From positions 1-64,000 of the forward strand of contig BSQZ01000036.1 in assembly GCA_033239005.1 (NCBI GenBank): a stretch of 64,000 nt of DNA, given 5' to 3'. The notes beneath the pieces are model-generated. The model worked only from the letters and a program-made list of their open reading frames with translations. It did no database searches and was not told where the DNA came from. This document shows positions 47,431 through 58,620 of this stretch, piece by piece. The stretch's first letter is position 1, and every line of letters begins with the position of its first letter. Source of the stretch: Lamellibrachia satsuma (taxonomy: Eukaryota > Annelida > Polychaeta > Sabellida > Siboglinidae). The position numbers and the translations under genes are program-made.

Positions 47431-47539
47431 TATTAAATAAAAATGGTAATTGTGCAGACAAAAATTTAATTTAACCTGTTGATAAAGGTAAATGAAAATC
47501 ATGCATTCATGCACAAAATCTATGTCCTACCTAGTTGTT

Positions 47540-48285
47540 GGAGTTGCTTACATACACAAGGAACCACCACCTGTGGTGGGCAGAACACACATAATATATG
47601 AGCTACTTCAGCTTGAGACATTCTGTATTCTAGTACGATACTCGAATACACTCACTTTTTCAGCTCACTCGAATGAACTTGTAACATAATATTTGGAATA
47701 GTCCAGCATGTGTTCTGTAATCAAATTCTATATAGCCAGTTGTTATTGCATACTGAAAATTATAATTTTTTTTTACCTGGTGCCACAATACACCTATGTA
47801 AACAGACCCAAATATCACTTTTGTGTGTGGATTACTGAAAAGCCAGACACCTCAACTTGTCGAATTGCACAACATTACATAACCTACTTAGTGGAGTCCT
47901 TAGAAACAACTCACCTTCCCTGTGGAACAGTTAGGTCATATCACTAGGCCATATCAGATAACAGCTGGGCCTGTCCAGGATTTTCTCAACTCCCAATAGA
48001 TATGTGCTCTTCACATGGACTTCAGTAAAGGTGACTGTGTCTAATTAACTGAAATAAACAAAAGTTGACTGCTAAGTAAGTAATTATATTATAATGTGAC
48101 TTGTTCTGCTTTGATGTAACTTATCAGAGGGAGGCTGCACTAGTTTGAATATGTCCCCCCCCCTAATATACTGGTCTCCCGTCACTGTCATCTGGGTTCT
48201 CAGGCGGATTAGACGTCTTTGCATTCAGATAACGGTTTTGTCACTTTCATTAGTAATTTTACTTGGATTTACCTGGGATTTTACA
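47540..48285. other. Unique sequence after the duplication, no gene seen
   Basis: Between the duplication end and the transposase start no domain is recognisable. The frame upstream of 48286 (to 48145) is open but reads as hydrophobic noise, and (C)9 at 48156 is a homopolymer. Confidence 0.4.
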
Positions 48286-50454
48286 ATGGAGGAGACCACA
48301 CATGATAGTAGTAGTAGTAGTAGAAAGAGTGAGGAGAAATGTCCACCTGCTGGTGGAATTAAGATGAAAATTGGCAGCTTCAAGACTGGCCACTGTTACC
48401 ACAAACCATCAGATGCACCAATCCAACAGGAACCCAGTGGGGTTAGCAGTGGGGTTTGGTTGCCACGGCTAAGCCAGAATGACTTTGGCAGATTGGTGCA
48501 AACCACTCCTTCAGGATTGCTGGCAGTTTCCGACGCAGAGGGCCGGCCAGGCACGAGCAAAATTCTACGGCCACAGCTTGATCAATGCCCTGACCTAACA
48601 GACATCTACCTTCAAGCTGACGAACAGGCAGATACTCATGCAGTTTCTAAAATGCGTCTACTTAGTGTAGACAAAAGTGCAGCAATGTGGAATGATTGCT
48701 TTAAAGAGCATGCTAGCAGAGAGGACACATGTATTCTTCCACACTTCGAAGTACATGAGAAAAATTTGGTTTGTGTTGGCAACAGTCATTGTCCTGTACA
48801 GCCTGTCACTACAAGTCACGTATGTACAAACTGTATTCGAAGTAAACACTGGCAGTCGTGGTCAGAAACCGTGTGCTCCAAATGTAGCCATCCATGTAGG
48901 ACTACAAGATACAACGATGGGAAACACAAATTGCGACACATTCTGACAACAACAAACACACCTCCCCAAAGTCGAAGCGGGATGCAAAGGAAATCCAACC
49001 GGTTGCCACAATTACCTCTCAGTCCACGACTGATGACCTACAGCAGAAGAGGAAAAACCAGAGAGATAAATGTTCTGCGTGGTCTTCCAGCAAATGTACC
49101 AATCAATATAAGCATGGATGTGAGGTACAACTCAACATCCCTGAAAAAGCTACGGTTGTGGACAGAGTGCAAGTCAAGCAGTGGGAACACGATTGAATGG
49201 CAGACGGACAAGCATGAGATTCTAGGTTTTCACATGGAGAACAAGCTATGCAGACTAGGCTCATCACTTCACAATTAAGGTCAAAATGTGTCGTGCCCAG
49301 GACATCAAGGATGTACAGCCACGATTTGTGTGGTCGATCCAATATCAGAATATGAAATAGGCCGTCAAATCGGAGTGAGCTTTGCCCAGCAACAAGTCGT
49401 ACTAAAATTCGTTGCAACATATGGTGATGTGAAAGCATTTCATGGGTTACAGGATGCCATGCCAACAATCGAGGCAGAACGGCAGGCTGACACAACACAT
49501 CTCGGTCAGACACAGTTCCGACATATCATGAGAGCATTTTTTTCATCCAGAATGTTCCTGGGAGAGAATGCCATGGTGAGAGCTGAAAACAAGAAAATGT
49601 TTGCAAAGGATGTAAGAACACGATGCCAGAAAATCTACACAGATATGCACACACTTTATGCTGGTGATATTATAATGATAACTACTAAGTTGCCAAAGGT
49701 AATCCAAGCAATACTGGACTGTTATTTTGGCTCATGTCAGAACTGTCAGTGACATGGAATTGTCTGTCGTGGAGGTAAGCGAAACAACTGGTGGAAAAGG
49801 TCACAGCATTTGAAGGCATGTGGCCTGACTCGACTCAATATGACAGATGAAGACCGAGCAACACTTGAAGGATTAATAGAAATGCGACTTGGAAATTCAG
49901 CACTCCAGATGACACGACACAGACTTACAACTGACAAGAATGAATCCATTAACCGATCATTCAGTGCTTCATTGCCAAAGAATGTTAAATTCAGTAGAAA
50001 TGCACATGGACGAGTGAGTTCAGTGATCGATCGCATAAATTATGGAGCGGGGAATTCAATGCTGCGCAAGTTGGAGAATGTATATTGTCCTATTACGAGA
50101 GGAGAACAGGTCGGTAGAGCTGTCAAGCAAATCCAGCATGAGGTGGAATACCAGAGACAATACGAACGTTGATCATCAGTGCGTCTGCATATCCATCATA
50201 CCAAGTTAAAGCGCATGCAGAACTACTTCGATTCAAACAGAAACCACGGTCCAGAAGATCGATACCTGAAGTGTCAGCTTGAACCAAAACCATCTACTCG
50301 TAAAGGGAAGAAAAGGCAAGCAGCAATAGTTAAGCCAGTGGTCACAAGGAGTCGCCGCAGAAAGACAACACTGCCAACTGCAAACAGGGAAGATCATCCT
50401 TATTCATTGCAATCACGAAAGTCTGCTGATCACTGTTATGCCAGCAGAAAGTAG
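48286..50454 (+). pseudogene. Mutator-like transposase-type pseudogene (copy B), three in-frame stops
   Basis: One frame runs about 720 codons from MEETTHDSSSSSRK to a TAG at 50452. It is interrupted only by TAA 49276, TGA 49750 and TGA 50170, with no frameshift. Visible blocks are a Cys cluster (CTNCIRSKHW, then CSKCSHPC), NVPINISMDVRY, which could hold a catalytic Asp, CPGHQGCTATI, a helical middle, TDKNESINRSFSASLPKNVK and a Lys/Arg-rich tail. The CPGHxGCTA and NESINRSF blocks recall the middle and C-terminal parts of large Mutator-like transposases of invertebrates, but I cannot place all catalytic residues. The start at 48286 is chosen because the upstream open frame lacks protein-like content. 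An upstream exon is possible. Copy A at 1-306 shows that the third stop was CGA. Confidence 0.6.
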
Positions 50455-50689
50455 AGGGTAGATTTTTAAACAAACAGAAAACAGAACACTTCTAACAAAT
50501 GTGAACTTTCTACTTTCTCCCAGTTTCATCACTCATAGACCTGCAACCACAATACAAGAAACCACCAACAGACAATGGACCATGACTGGCACATGGTGCC
50601 ACCTTGTGAGCTATACATCAATCGACATTCGAAGACATCACTCAGCATGGGCTGACAGACACAACTGCATAAGATTGACTACAGCAGAC

Positions 50690-50851
50690 GACACTTTGAA
50701 AAAACTGAAGGATTCAACACATCTAGAAAAATGTAAGTTTTACTATTGCATGGAAATACCTTGAATTGCAACATGCACTTTGGTATGGTGCATGACCAAA
50801 GCATACATTTTGACTAACACAATATTGCCTGTTGTCATTTATTGAATGTGG
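50690..50851 (-). pseudogene. Truncated remnant of the His-Me finger endonuclease (copy B)
   Basis: It matches 531-705 of the first copy with a six-base deletion (TTGCATGGAAAT against TTGCATTGCCATTGAAAT). The match stops at GAATGTGG (50851), inside the coding region. Only the C-terminal fifth of the gene survives. It shows that transposase and endonuclease were already paired before the two copies separated. Confidence 0.7.
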
Positions 50852-50917
50852 TGGAGTTTGTGTTAGCTGCTTGGGCTCGACAATTTGTATTGTTTACTTC
50901 CGGTCTCACTTCGCAAC

Positions 50918-52335
50918 ATGGAGCGTGACATCGGTGCGATTCTTGCGGTAAGTTAAATGTTGATTTTGTTGTACAGTTTACATTTTAAGTGAAAGCACCT
51001 CTAGGCATGGACTATATCTTTCTTTCAAGAAAATAATGTGCGAATTTATTAAATGATATGCCTTTGAGGCGGCTGGATTTTTAGCAGGGGACATCTCAGG
51101 CTCAGCCTCAGCCAACGTTTGAGTATATGCTAATATGCTATAGTAGCTTAGGAATTGAATGACTCATTCCTTAATATATGACAATTTAGCTTCTGTGTGT
51201 GTGCAGGAACATTTTTCTCAAATGAATGATCAACTTGATGTGAAGGTCTTAAGAGCAAAGGAAATAAACAAACCCCATCTGTCCAAGGTGAGTGTAAATA
51301 CAATACTGCATAATAACAGTAGAATTAATAATCGTGTTTTTTTTTTACCAATGGCAATGGCATTTTAGCCACACCTGTGTGTGAAATGATTACGCATGTT
51401 TTAATGCAATATTATTAATAGCTATAGCTGTTCGAACTTGCTCTAATCTCTTAGAACATATTATAGAATTAAGGTGGATGTGTATCCCAAGAATTGGATT
51501 GCATGTTCTGTATTAACGGTTGTTTGTGTCAGGACAGCAGGGAGTAGAGAGACAGTAGTTATGGCAACATTTTTCTCCGCCTCTGTAATATGATTTTATC
51601 TGCTTCTGGGTAATCTGAACATGCATGTCTACCTTTTGTAAGATAACTGATTGATTCTGTCCATAGGCCACATCAAGTGCAGCTATAAATCTGATGGCCG
51701 AGCATAGCCATAGGCTATCGTACCGTAAAAGACGTTCCTTCAAGCCAGATGTCATCCCATCAACATTTTCTGCGTCGAATGTTCGACGTACACCCAAGAC
51801 CAAGAAGCGACAAACAACAGTCATCTCCAAGACAAAGAGAGCAGGTAGGCCTAACTATCTGACTGATTGATATCAAGGGGAAACGTATATGGCTTATTTC
51901 AGTGAAAGTGTAGCAAAACACTGCCGGTCTTTGGCCATCACACAAAATTGCTACCCTTAGGCGAACGCCTTTTTAAAAACCACCAACCCTATTCTCATGC
52001 CTGATGGATACTACTACTTTAATATTTGCATGTGTGCGTGCGAATGTTCTAACAACCATCATCACATGGTACATAATCTCTTCATTAATAAAGTAATGTA
52101 AGATTTAACTCAAAATATATAATTAAGATTTAACTCAAAATATATAATTATGTAATGTTTTATTACAAAGCGTATTATATATTTTATTTTATTGCACAAA
52201 TACTGTTGAGTAATGTTGAACATTGAATACTTAATTCCTGATGTTGAATACCTTATTTGTTTAAGCTTCCATACCTGCAGTCACACTCGAGAAGCTGGTG
52301 AGGGACAAGACCCTGTGCAGACATCAGCTTCAAAG
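50918..52335 (+). CDS. Uncharacterised basic protein, first four exons
   Basis: The exons are 50918-50947, 51207-51287, 51667-51844 and 52266-52335. All junctions are GT-AG and all phases fit: 30 and 81 bases in phase 0, then 178, then 70. The product starts MERDIGAILA, continues EHFSQMNDQLDVKVLRAKE and has a basic middle (HRLSYRKRRSFKPDV, RRTPKTKKRQTT). It ends TLEKLVRDKTLCRHQLQR at a donor. A last exon from 52461 is possible (acceptor GATACAG) but weak. I do not recognise the family. The start codon lies 67 bases after the truncated transposon copy ends. The gene converges on the THAP gene, whose last exon begins about 200 bases further on. The four clean junctions make it a convincing real gene or a young fragment of one. 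Confidence 0.6.
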
Positions 52336-52532
52336 GTGTATGCCTTTTTGCATTATGGCATGCGTGCATGGTAATAATGCAAATTCCAGACCACAATTTG
52401 TGTGTGGGGGGTCACTAATGAGTGTTTTGTTTGTATACCCATGTGTGAGCATGATACAGGAACTGTATCATGACAAATCACAACTTCAAATACATATTGC
52501 TAAATAACAGTTGTGGTTAAAAATAAACCGTT

Positions 52533-54146
52533 TTATGTAATTGCCAGGTAGAGGTTTCTTGATTCAACACGTGTTTTTATCACTGCGAGAAACGTGTCAT
52601 AGAAGACTTCTTTCATTTGATGTCCTGTCACACTATGAAGTGGGTCATTTGATTTGATGGTGTCACGTTGAAGGCTTTTCTGTTCTTGTCTTTGGTACCG
52701 AGCATTGTGAGTCTTTTTTACATGCGAACAATTGCTGCACATATTGTGACTGTCCTGAGTGGTGGGGAGCAGAAGTTGCCATGAGTTTAACATAATGCAG
52801 GACATATGGAAAAACATGACATTGGCTGGTAGGTTTATAATGTATCGAAAATACTGTTTTGAACCAGTACCATCTGGCAGACTGGCAAAATTCTGCAGAA
52901 CATCTGCAGTTATTCCAGTACACACTGACTTTTCACGCAAGTCAAGAAAGGTATTTAACCTTATGTGTTCAAGGTCAGTGGAAAGGTGTGGAGCAGGTAC
53001 CCCAAACACATGGGCTGAAGCTGCCATACCAGTGTCACTTTCAAGAATAACTTGCGGCTTGACAACACTGTCCAAAACAACTGCAAGTTTAATAGTTTTT
53101 GCAGAGTTTCTGTGATGCACCATGGAAGCCGAACTTTGCCAATGTCTTCAAAGTTGAACCATGCAACATGATCAAACTCTGGCGGTGGCTCTCTGTATGA
53201 CTGAAACATAAAAACGACAAAACTACTGCCTTAGGATTGGTTTATGAAAAAATACCTTCCTTAGGAATTAATTAATAGACTAGGTAGTGTGGCGCTGTCA
53301 CAACTGGTTGTCCTCAGTGGAAGTGCCTGATTTTTCCAAAGGAAAATCACAGATTAGACAATCAAATATACCAAATTCAAAAAAAGGACAAGAAAAGATA
53401 AATAGTCAAAGCAGAAAGAAGTAAAAGAAAACACATTTGATTAAGACAGGATACCTTCAATATGCAAACAGTAATTGAGCAACACTTACAGGCTCCTGTC
53501 GGGTTGTTTCTGGTGTTTCTACAGACTTTGAAGGCATCCATAGGGTTGGCAAACTTCCAAGTATCAATGTTCTTCGAGTTCCACTTGGACCTGTACAAAA
53601 AAATATATAGTTATTTTTTGTGTTATGTAAATATATATATAATACACTTATTACTATTCTTACTGCTATTGTTTCATTGTTGCCATTGTCATTTTGTATT
53701 ATTTTTGGTATTTAATATTTCAGTTTCTTCAGCACTGTGTATTATTAACAGCTGAGCTACTACCCCCCCACCCCACCCCCGAAACTGTGCCTGTGAAGAA
53801 TCGTGATTGTGAAAATAATTTCATATAGTTATCTGCAGCTAGAGTAAGCGAAGACAGACACTTTTTGATATTATTATACCTATAAAACAGACATACATGT
53901 TGGGCCTACTTAGCTTAGCCTTTAGTCTTTACAGAACTTTAGACACAGTGACACAGTTACTCACTGATTCAGGCTCTTTAACCGGTATATATGTAAATCT
54001 GCAACATCACTGAGCAGTTATTAACCAATTAATTACAATACCAAGAAACTTACCATGTTTGAAACAATCATCTGTGAAATGCCTGGAGCAGATCTTGGCA
54101 TTGTCAGCATCGAAGCTGCTGTCCACTCTTATTGATGCCAATCACG
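52533..54146 (-). pseudogene. THAP-domain transposase-like gene, N-terminus destroyed and one frameshift
   Basis: The minus-strand exons are 54054 to about 54146, 53490-53590 and 52533-53200. The phases fit. The first encodes the middle of a THAP zinc finger (AKICSRHFTDDCFKHG). The second completes it (GTRRTLILGSLPTLWMPSKS). The third starts SYREPPPEFDHVAWFNFEDI and continues, after a shift near 53122, with MVHHRNSAKTIKLAVVLDSV through CSNCSHVKKTHNARYQRQEQ to a stop at 52533. The shift can be explained by loss of four bases from an ATGGATGG repeat, leaving CCATGGTGC. The first Cys pair of the THAP domain is missing because an inverted-repeat element sits at 54143. THAP fused to a transposase is typical of P-like and Kolobok-like elements. 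The superfamily is not resolved. Confidence 0.6.
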
Positions 54147-55790
54147 GGCAACTGAATCAGCTTGAGCCCCTGTAACTCATCATCATCATGCTGTCAGTCG
54201 CTATGCGACAAAGACTGCTTTCATTTCTTGACCGCCGCACTCCATTTAGTTCTCTGCTGTGAGAGTGATGTCCATGAGTCGGTCTTTATGTCTCTCAGCT
54301 TGAGGTTTCTCTTGATGGTATCCTTGAACCGGAGATGAGGGCGTCCTCTCTGTCTGTGACCAGAAGACAATTGAGAATAGAGGATCTGCTTTGGTAGCCT
54401 GTCTGATGACATCCTCATGAGGTGTCCAGTCCACAGGAGATTCTTTTTGATCAGAAGATCTTCCATAGAGGGCAGCCCTATCCGACCGAGTATTTCCTTG
54501 TTTGTCACTTTGTCCTTCCAGGTTAGCCTCATGATCGAACACAGATGTCGCATCATGAAGGCATGCAGCTTTTTCACCTGTCGTCTGTACACTGTCCAGG
54601 CCTCGGCTCCGTATAGTAAGGTGGATAGCACAATTGCGCGGTAGATCTTACCTTTGACCCGCGTGGACACATGGTGGTTGTTCCAGAGTCTCTGGCGTAA
54701 TCGGCCGAAAGATGCACTAGCCTTGGCCATCATCCTCTGTATTTCAGCATCAATGCGTCCATCACTTGATATAGCGCTTCCGAGGTAGGTGAATTCCGGA
54801 ACAGAGTTCAGCTTGTTTCCATCAACCATGATATCCTCCTCTCGGGTTCTTGTAGAGTTGGGTTGGTACAGCACTTCCGTCTTCTTGATGTTAATCTTCA
54901 GGCCGAACTTTTTTGATGCATCGGAGAAAGCATCCACTATTCTCTGGATCTCTTCAGCAGAGTGGGCAACCAGTGCACTGTTATCTACGTATAGCAGCTC
55001 TCTCACAAGTATCTGGGTAGTCTTGGTCTTCGCTCTGAAGTGTGCGACATTGAATAGGTCAGCGCTCTGTCTAGACTGTATATAGACGCCATCTCCCATG
55101 CCTCGGAAAGCCTCGACGAGCATTGCTGATAGGAAGATGGAGAAGAGTGTGGGGGCCAGTACACAGCCTTGCTTGACACCATTGGTAACACCGAACGTTT
55201 CCGAGACTTCCCCTCCAACACTCACATTCGCCATCATTCCCGTATGTAGACCCTCGATCATGGTTGTGAATTTCTCTGGGCATCCATATTTCCTCAGTAG
55301 CTGCCATAGCCCGGCCCTTCCGACTGTATCAAACGCCTTCGTGAAGTCGACAAATACCATGTATAGTGGTCGGTCCTGCTCAATGCACTTTTCTTGTAGT
55401 TGTCGGAGACAAAATATCAAATCCACTGTATATATCATATCCACTATATATATATATATATATATATATAAAAGGGTATGCAACTAGGAATGACCCCACT
55501 CACCTTTCAACATCCGTATCTCGGCGTTGCGATGCGTAATCCGAATACTATGACCTTACACAAATGTCCCAATGAATAAACTTTCACTATACCTACTTGT
55601 CATTAAAAACAAATATGGATTTCTTATAAAAAGAGGTACGTTAACGACTGTACGCACAGAAAACCCATCAAACCGCACACAGTAACGTGACAATGTTACC
55701 GGAAGTGAGGTGCGACATCCCTTGTTAGCCAAATAGTCTACCCAACAAAAGGAGCCAATGATCAGTCTGACACATTCTACAGCATACTGT
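54143..55790. mobile_element. Second copy of the long inverted-repeat MITE, split by a retrotransposon
   Basis: The left end CACGGGCAACTGAATCAGCT lies at 54143 and runs to about 54178. The match resumes at 55471 with AAAGGGTATGCAAC and continues (CTTTCACTATACCTACTT, AACGACTGTACGC, CAGTCTGACACATTCTAC) to about 55790. This corresponds to 6931-7270 of the first copy. The right arm is missing. The gap between the two parts is filled by the RTE-like element. Confidence 0.7.
54178..55450 (-). mobile_element. RTE-like non-LTR retrotransposon, 5'-truncated, reverse transcriptase frame open
   Basis: The frame runs from about 55483 to 54221 on the minus strand without a break. It contains FVDFTKAFDTVGRAGLWQLL, GVKQGCVLAPTLFSIFLSAM, KFGLKINIKKTEVLYQP, FTYLGSAISSDGRID and the C-terminal LLWTGHLMRMSSDRLPKQ with RGRPHLRFKD, as in RTE-clade elements of invertebrates. 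The 3' tail is a short ATG repeat (CATCATCATCATG on the plus strand at 54178), also typical. The catalytic box reads LLYVDNSALVAH instead of the expected F/YADD, so the second Asp is Asn and the enzyme should be inactive. The element is cut on its 5' side at a (TA)n run (55446-55470). It has inserted into the inverted-repeat MITE. Confidence 0.85.
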
Positions 55791-56730
55791 TATTCGGCAC
55801 TATACTATTTGGCTATTTATTTGACATATACGTTTATTTATATATATTAAGAACACACCTGTGCTTCCTTGTCCTGCCCGACTGGAAGTCTTTGTGCGCG
55901 CTCTTTGTCATGCACAGAATTTACCTTGTCTGGGGTTTCCAGAAATGTGATCCTACAAAACAGCACTAAATTGGTACGGAGGCACAGCATCAAACATTGC
56001 TGCTTCATGGACTTTCCAAGAAATTATTCAACGTTACCAGTAATTTTTAGATTATGGTTATTATTACAACATGTTATACTACATATAAGAATGACAAGGG
56101 TCACAATAATTAGTCGATGTCTTTAATGATGAAGTGTTATGGTCGATAACACTAATTTGGTTATTTGAAACTATACTAACAATATTTCTTAACATATTTC
56201 TAATTCACTATCAAAATGTAATGAATACTGTAGCTATTTGAAGCCAGTTTCATAACCCAATTTTTATGGGGTTACTAATAATCTTTTGAGCACTTACTAT
56301 AAACTTCATTGATATATTCAACGGAACAAGTACAATTGAAGTGCGCATCCATGTAAACAGTGCGCACAGATCTGCATATAACAAATACATATTTGTATGA
56401 TATATTGTAATAATAATAATAATAATACATTTGATTTCATATAGCGCCAGATCCAATGTTATATTGTTTGTGGCGCTTTACAACTTGTACAGATTTTTAC
56501 AACCAGTATACAGCTAGTTTAAATGAATAAAATATATGTGTATGCTATGTAATTAACACATAAGAATATTAGGCGTATATAAATATATAAGTTTTTTTTG
56601 GAATGCATAATACTAAAACGTAATAAAAATAAATAAATATAGAAAAAGTAGAAAAATAAATACAGTAATTAAATAGCTATTCTAAAATATACATTTTTGT
56701 TACAGCTCACTAGGATTGAGACAGAAAATG
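55791..56730. other. No gene seen
   Basis: AT-rich flank. A frame at 55869-56126 lacks recognisable content. A short TAA repeat lies at 56408-56425. Confidence 0.4.
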
Positions 56731-56858
<128 letters not shown>

Positions 56859-56864
56859 TAATAC

Positions 56865-58620
56865 GGGGCCGGCGTAAGATTAAACTCGCAGCCGTATTGT
56901 GCATCCTCTGCAGGCGAGCAATGTTGTTAACACAAGTACCATATAGAAGAGAATTGCAGTAATCAAGCCGTGACGTAATAATGGCATTGAAGACACGTTC
57001 CTTTGTTGTCATTGGAAGATAACGGCTCATCCGGTTAGTGTGGCGGAGATGGAACGAACACACACACTGATGATGCTTGACACTTGCTTCTTAAGATCAA
57101 GGTGTCGATCCATGACGACACCAAGGTTACGAACAGATCATGACGCAATAATTGTGACATCCCCTACACGTATTACACTGCTGTCAACGAGCGCAGCTGC
57201 AGTCCTGTGTACCACAGGGAGATATTCCGTTTTATTGTCATTCATGCACAGGCAGTTTGATGTCATCCACTGTTTCACAACATTCAAACAGTCTTCCATA
57301 CATGGCAGCGCAGTAGCCAAAGCTGTCGCGGTTAGGTCAAAGTGACAGTACAATTGCAGATCATCCGCGTAATGATTAAACGAAAGTCCATGCGCTCTGA
57401 TTATATCGCCGATGGGTTGGATGTACAGCGAGAATAGCAATGTTCCAAGCACCCAACCCTGCGGGACACCCGATGTCACACATGTGTTCGATGATTCATC
57501 ACGTATGACTACTCGCTGAGTCCGATTCTGCAGATAAAATTGCAACCAGCCAAGCGCCTTACCCACAATATTATAGCGCAAGCGTAGCCGCTGAATCATT
57601 ATCTTGTGGTTGATTGTATCAAAGGCGGCACTAAAGTCGATGAGCACAAGTGCTGTACCTTGTCTGTTATCCATCGCGACTTTCATGGCATTTGTAACAC
57701 ATAACAATGCGGTTTCATTTTACTGATTTTTCCGGTATGCTGATTGGAAACAATCCTGCATTCGCTGATCGGAAATACTACAGACGATCCTTCGGGCAAT
57801 AACTTTCTCGATGACTTAGATTGCTAACTGGACGGTAGTTGTTCAGTGTGTCCTTATCGAGTGATGGTTTCTTTAGCAATGGCCGAACAATTGCCTGCTA
57901 AAGCAGCGCAGGCATAACTGCATTCACCAGAGAGGCATTTGTAATGCATGTGACGATAGGCGCAATAGAGTCTATGTTATCCTTCAGTTGTTTAGTGGGT
58001 AGGGGATCAAGCGCGTACGTCTTATCTGTGTTGGCGAGAATAGACGCTATCTCGACTGTATTAGTAGGCTCGAACACTTCGAGAGAGTCACTAAAACAAG
58101 GCGTCTCGTCCACTGAATGATATACGGCAGTGTGGTAATGCAAACTATTAAGCAGCTTCTCAATCTTCTCTTGGAAGTAACGTGAAAATGCATCACAATT
58201 TTCCTTCGTTGAATTGAATTCGGGAAGTAGCATTTGATGGACTTCAAGCGATCGCAGAATGCGAAACATACTTTTGTTGTCAGCGATTTCTAAACGTTCT
58301 TGGAAATATCCCATTTTTCTTTGAATTATCAAGGCATAACACTCATCACGTGAATTAACATACAACTGACGATGTACCTTTAGCTTGGTCCTCCTCCACA
58401 GATGGTCTATTTTGCGTTTTCTTTCGCGGGCATCTGCTATATCCGCATCGTTCCACGGGTGGGGAATGTTGTTTCGAGTGCATACACTGCGCCACGGAGC
58501 GTGTTTATCGAGACACATCGTTAAGTTGTTGTTATATGTCGCCACCAGTTCTTCCACCTGCTGATCTTTACCACACGTTGTCATATCTACACAAACAGAC
58601 TCTATTTCACTTCTGAGTGC
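56865..58620 (-). mobile_element. CR1-like non-LTR retrotransposon fragment
   Basis: Minus-strand segments occur in order. At 58584-57898 is the linker after the endonuclease (HAPWRSVCTRNNIPHPW, an Arg-rich part and then YALDPLPTKQLKDN). At 57707-57138 is the reverse transcriptase (LVLIDFSAAFDTINHKIM, SGVPQGWVLGTLLFSLYIQP, NHYADDLQLYCH). At 57063 onward is the thumb ([11 protein letters not shown]). YADD is intact. PQGS, usual in the family, is PQGW here. The reading frame is lost between 57898 and 57707 and again near 57130. The endonuclease and ORF1 are absent. The 3' end is replaced by the (TA)n run. Confidence 0.8.

Larger units (their letters stand above)
36835..47539 (+). repeat. Tandem duplication, unit 2 (about 10.7 kb)
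   Basis: This is a second copy of 25761-36834. It starts at the CR1 tail sequence CAAGGGATAATTG and ends at CTAGTTGTT (47539), after which the sequence becomes unique (GGAGTTGCTTAC). The junction between units reads CTAGTTGTT/TCAAGGG and has at most two bases of microhomology. The unit is shorter mainly because of the missing 306-base block. Confidence 0.95.

Noticed and set aside
48145..48285. N-terminal hydrophobic extension of the copy B transposase
   Set aside because: The stretch before MEETTHD is open by chance, follows a C9 homopolymer and lacks protein-like composition. A signal peptide would not suit a nuclear transposase.
54417..55487. Plus-strand ORFs up to 129 codons antisense to the RTE-like element
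   Set aside because: They are antisense shadows of the reverse transcriptase frame, which has all the family motifs on the minus strand.
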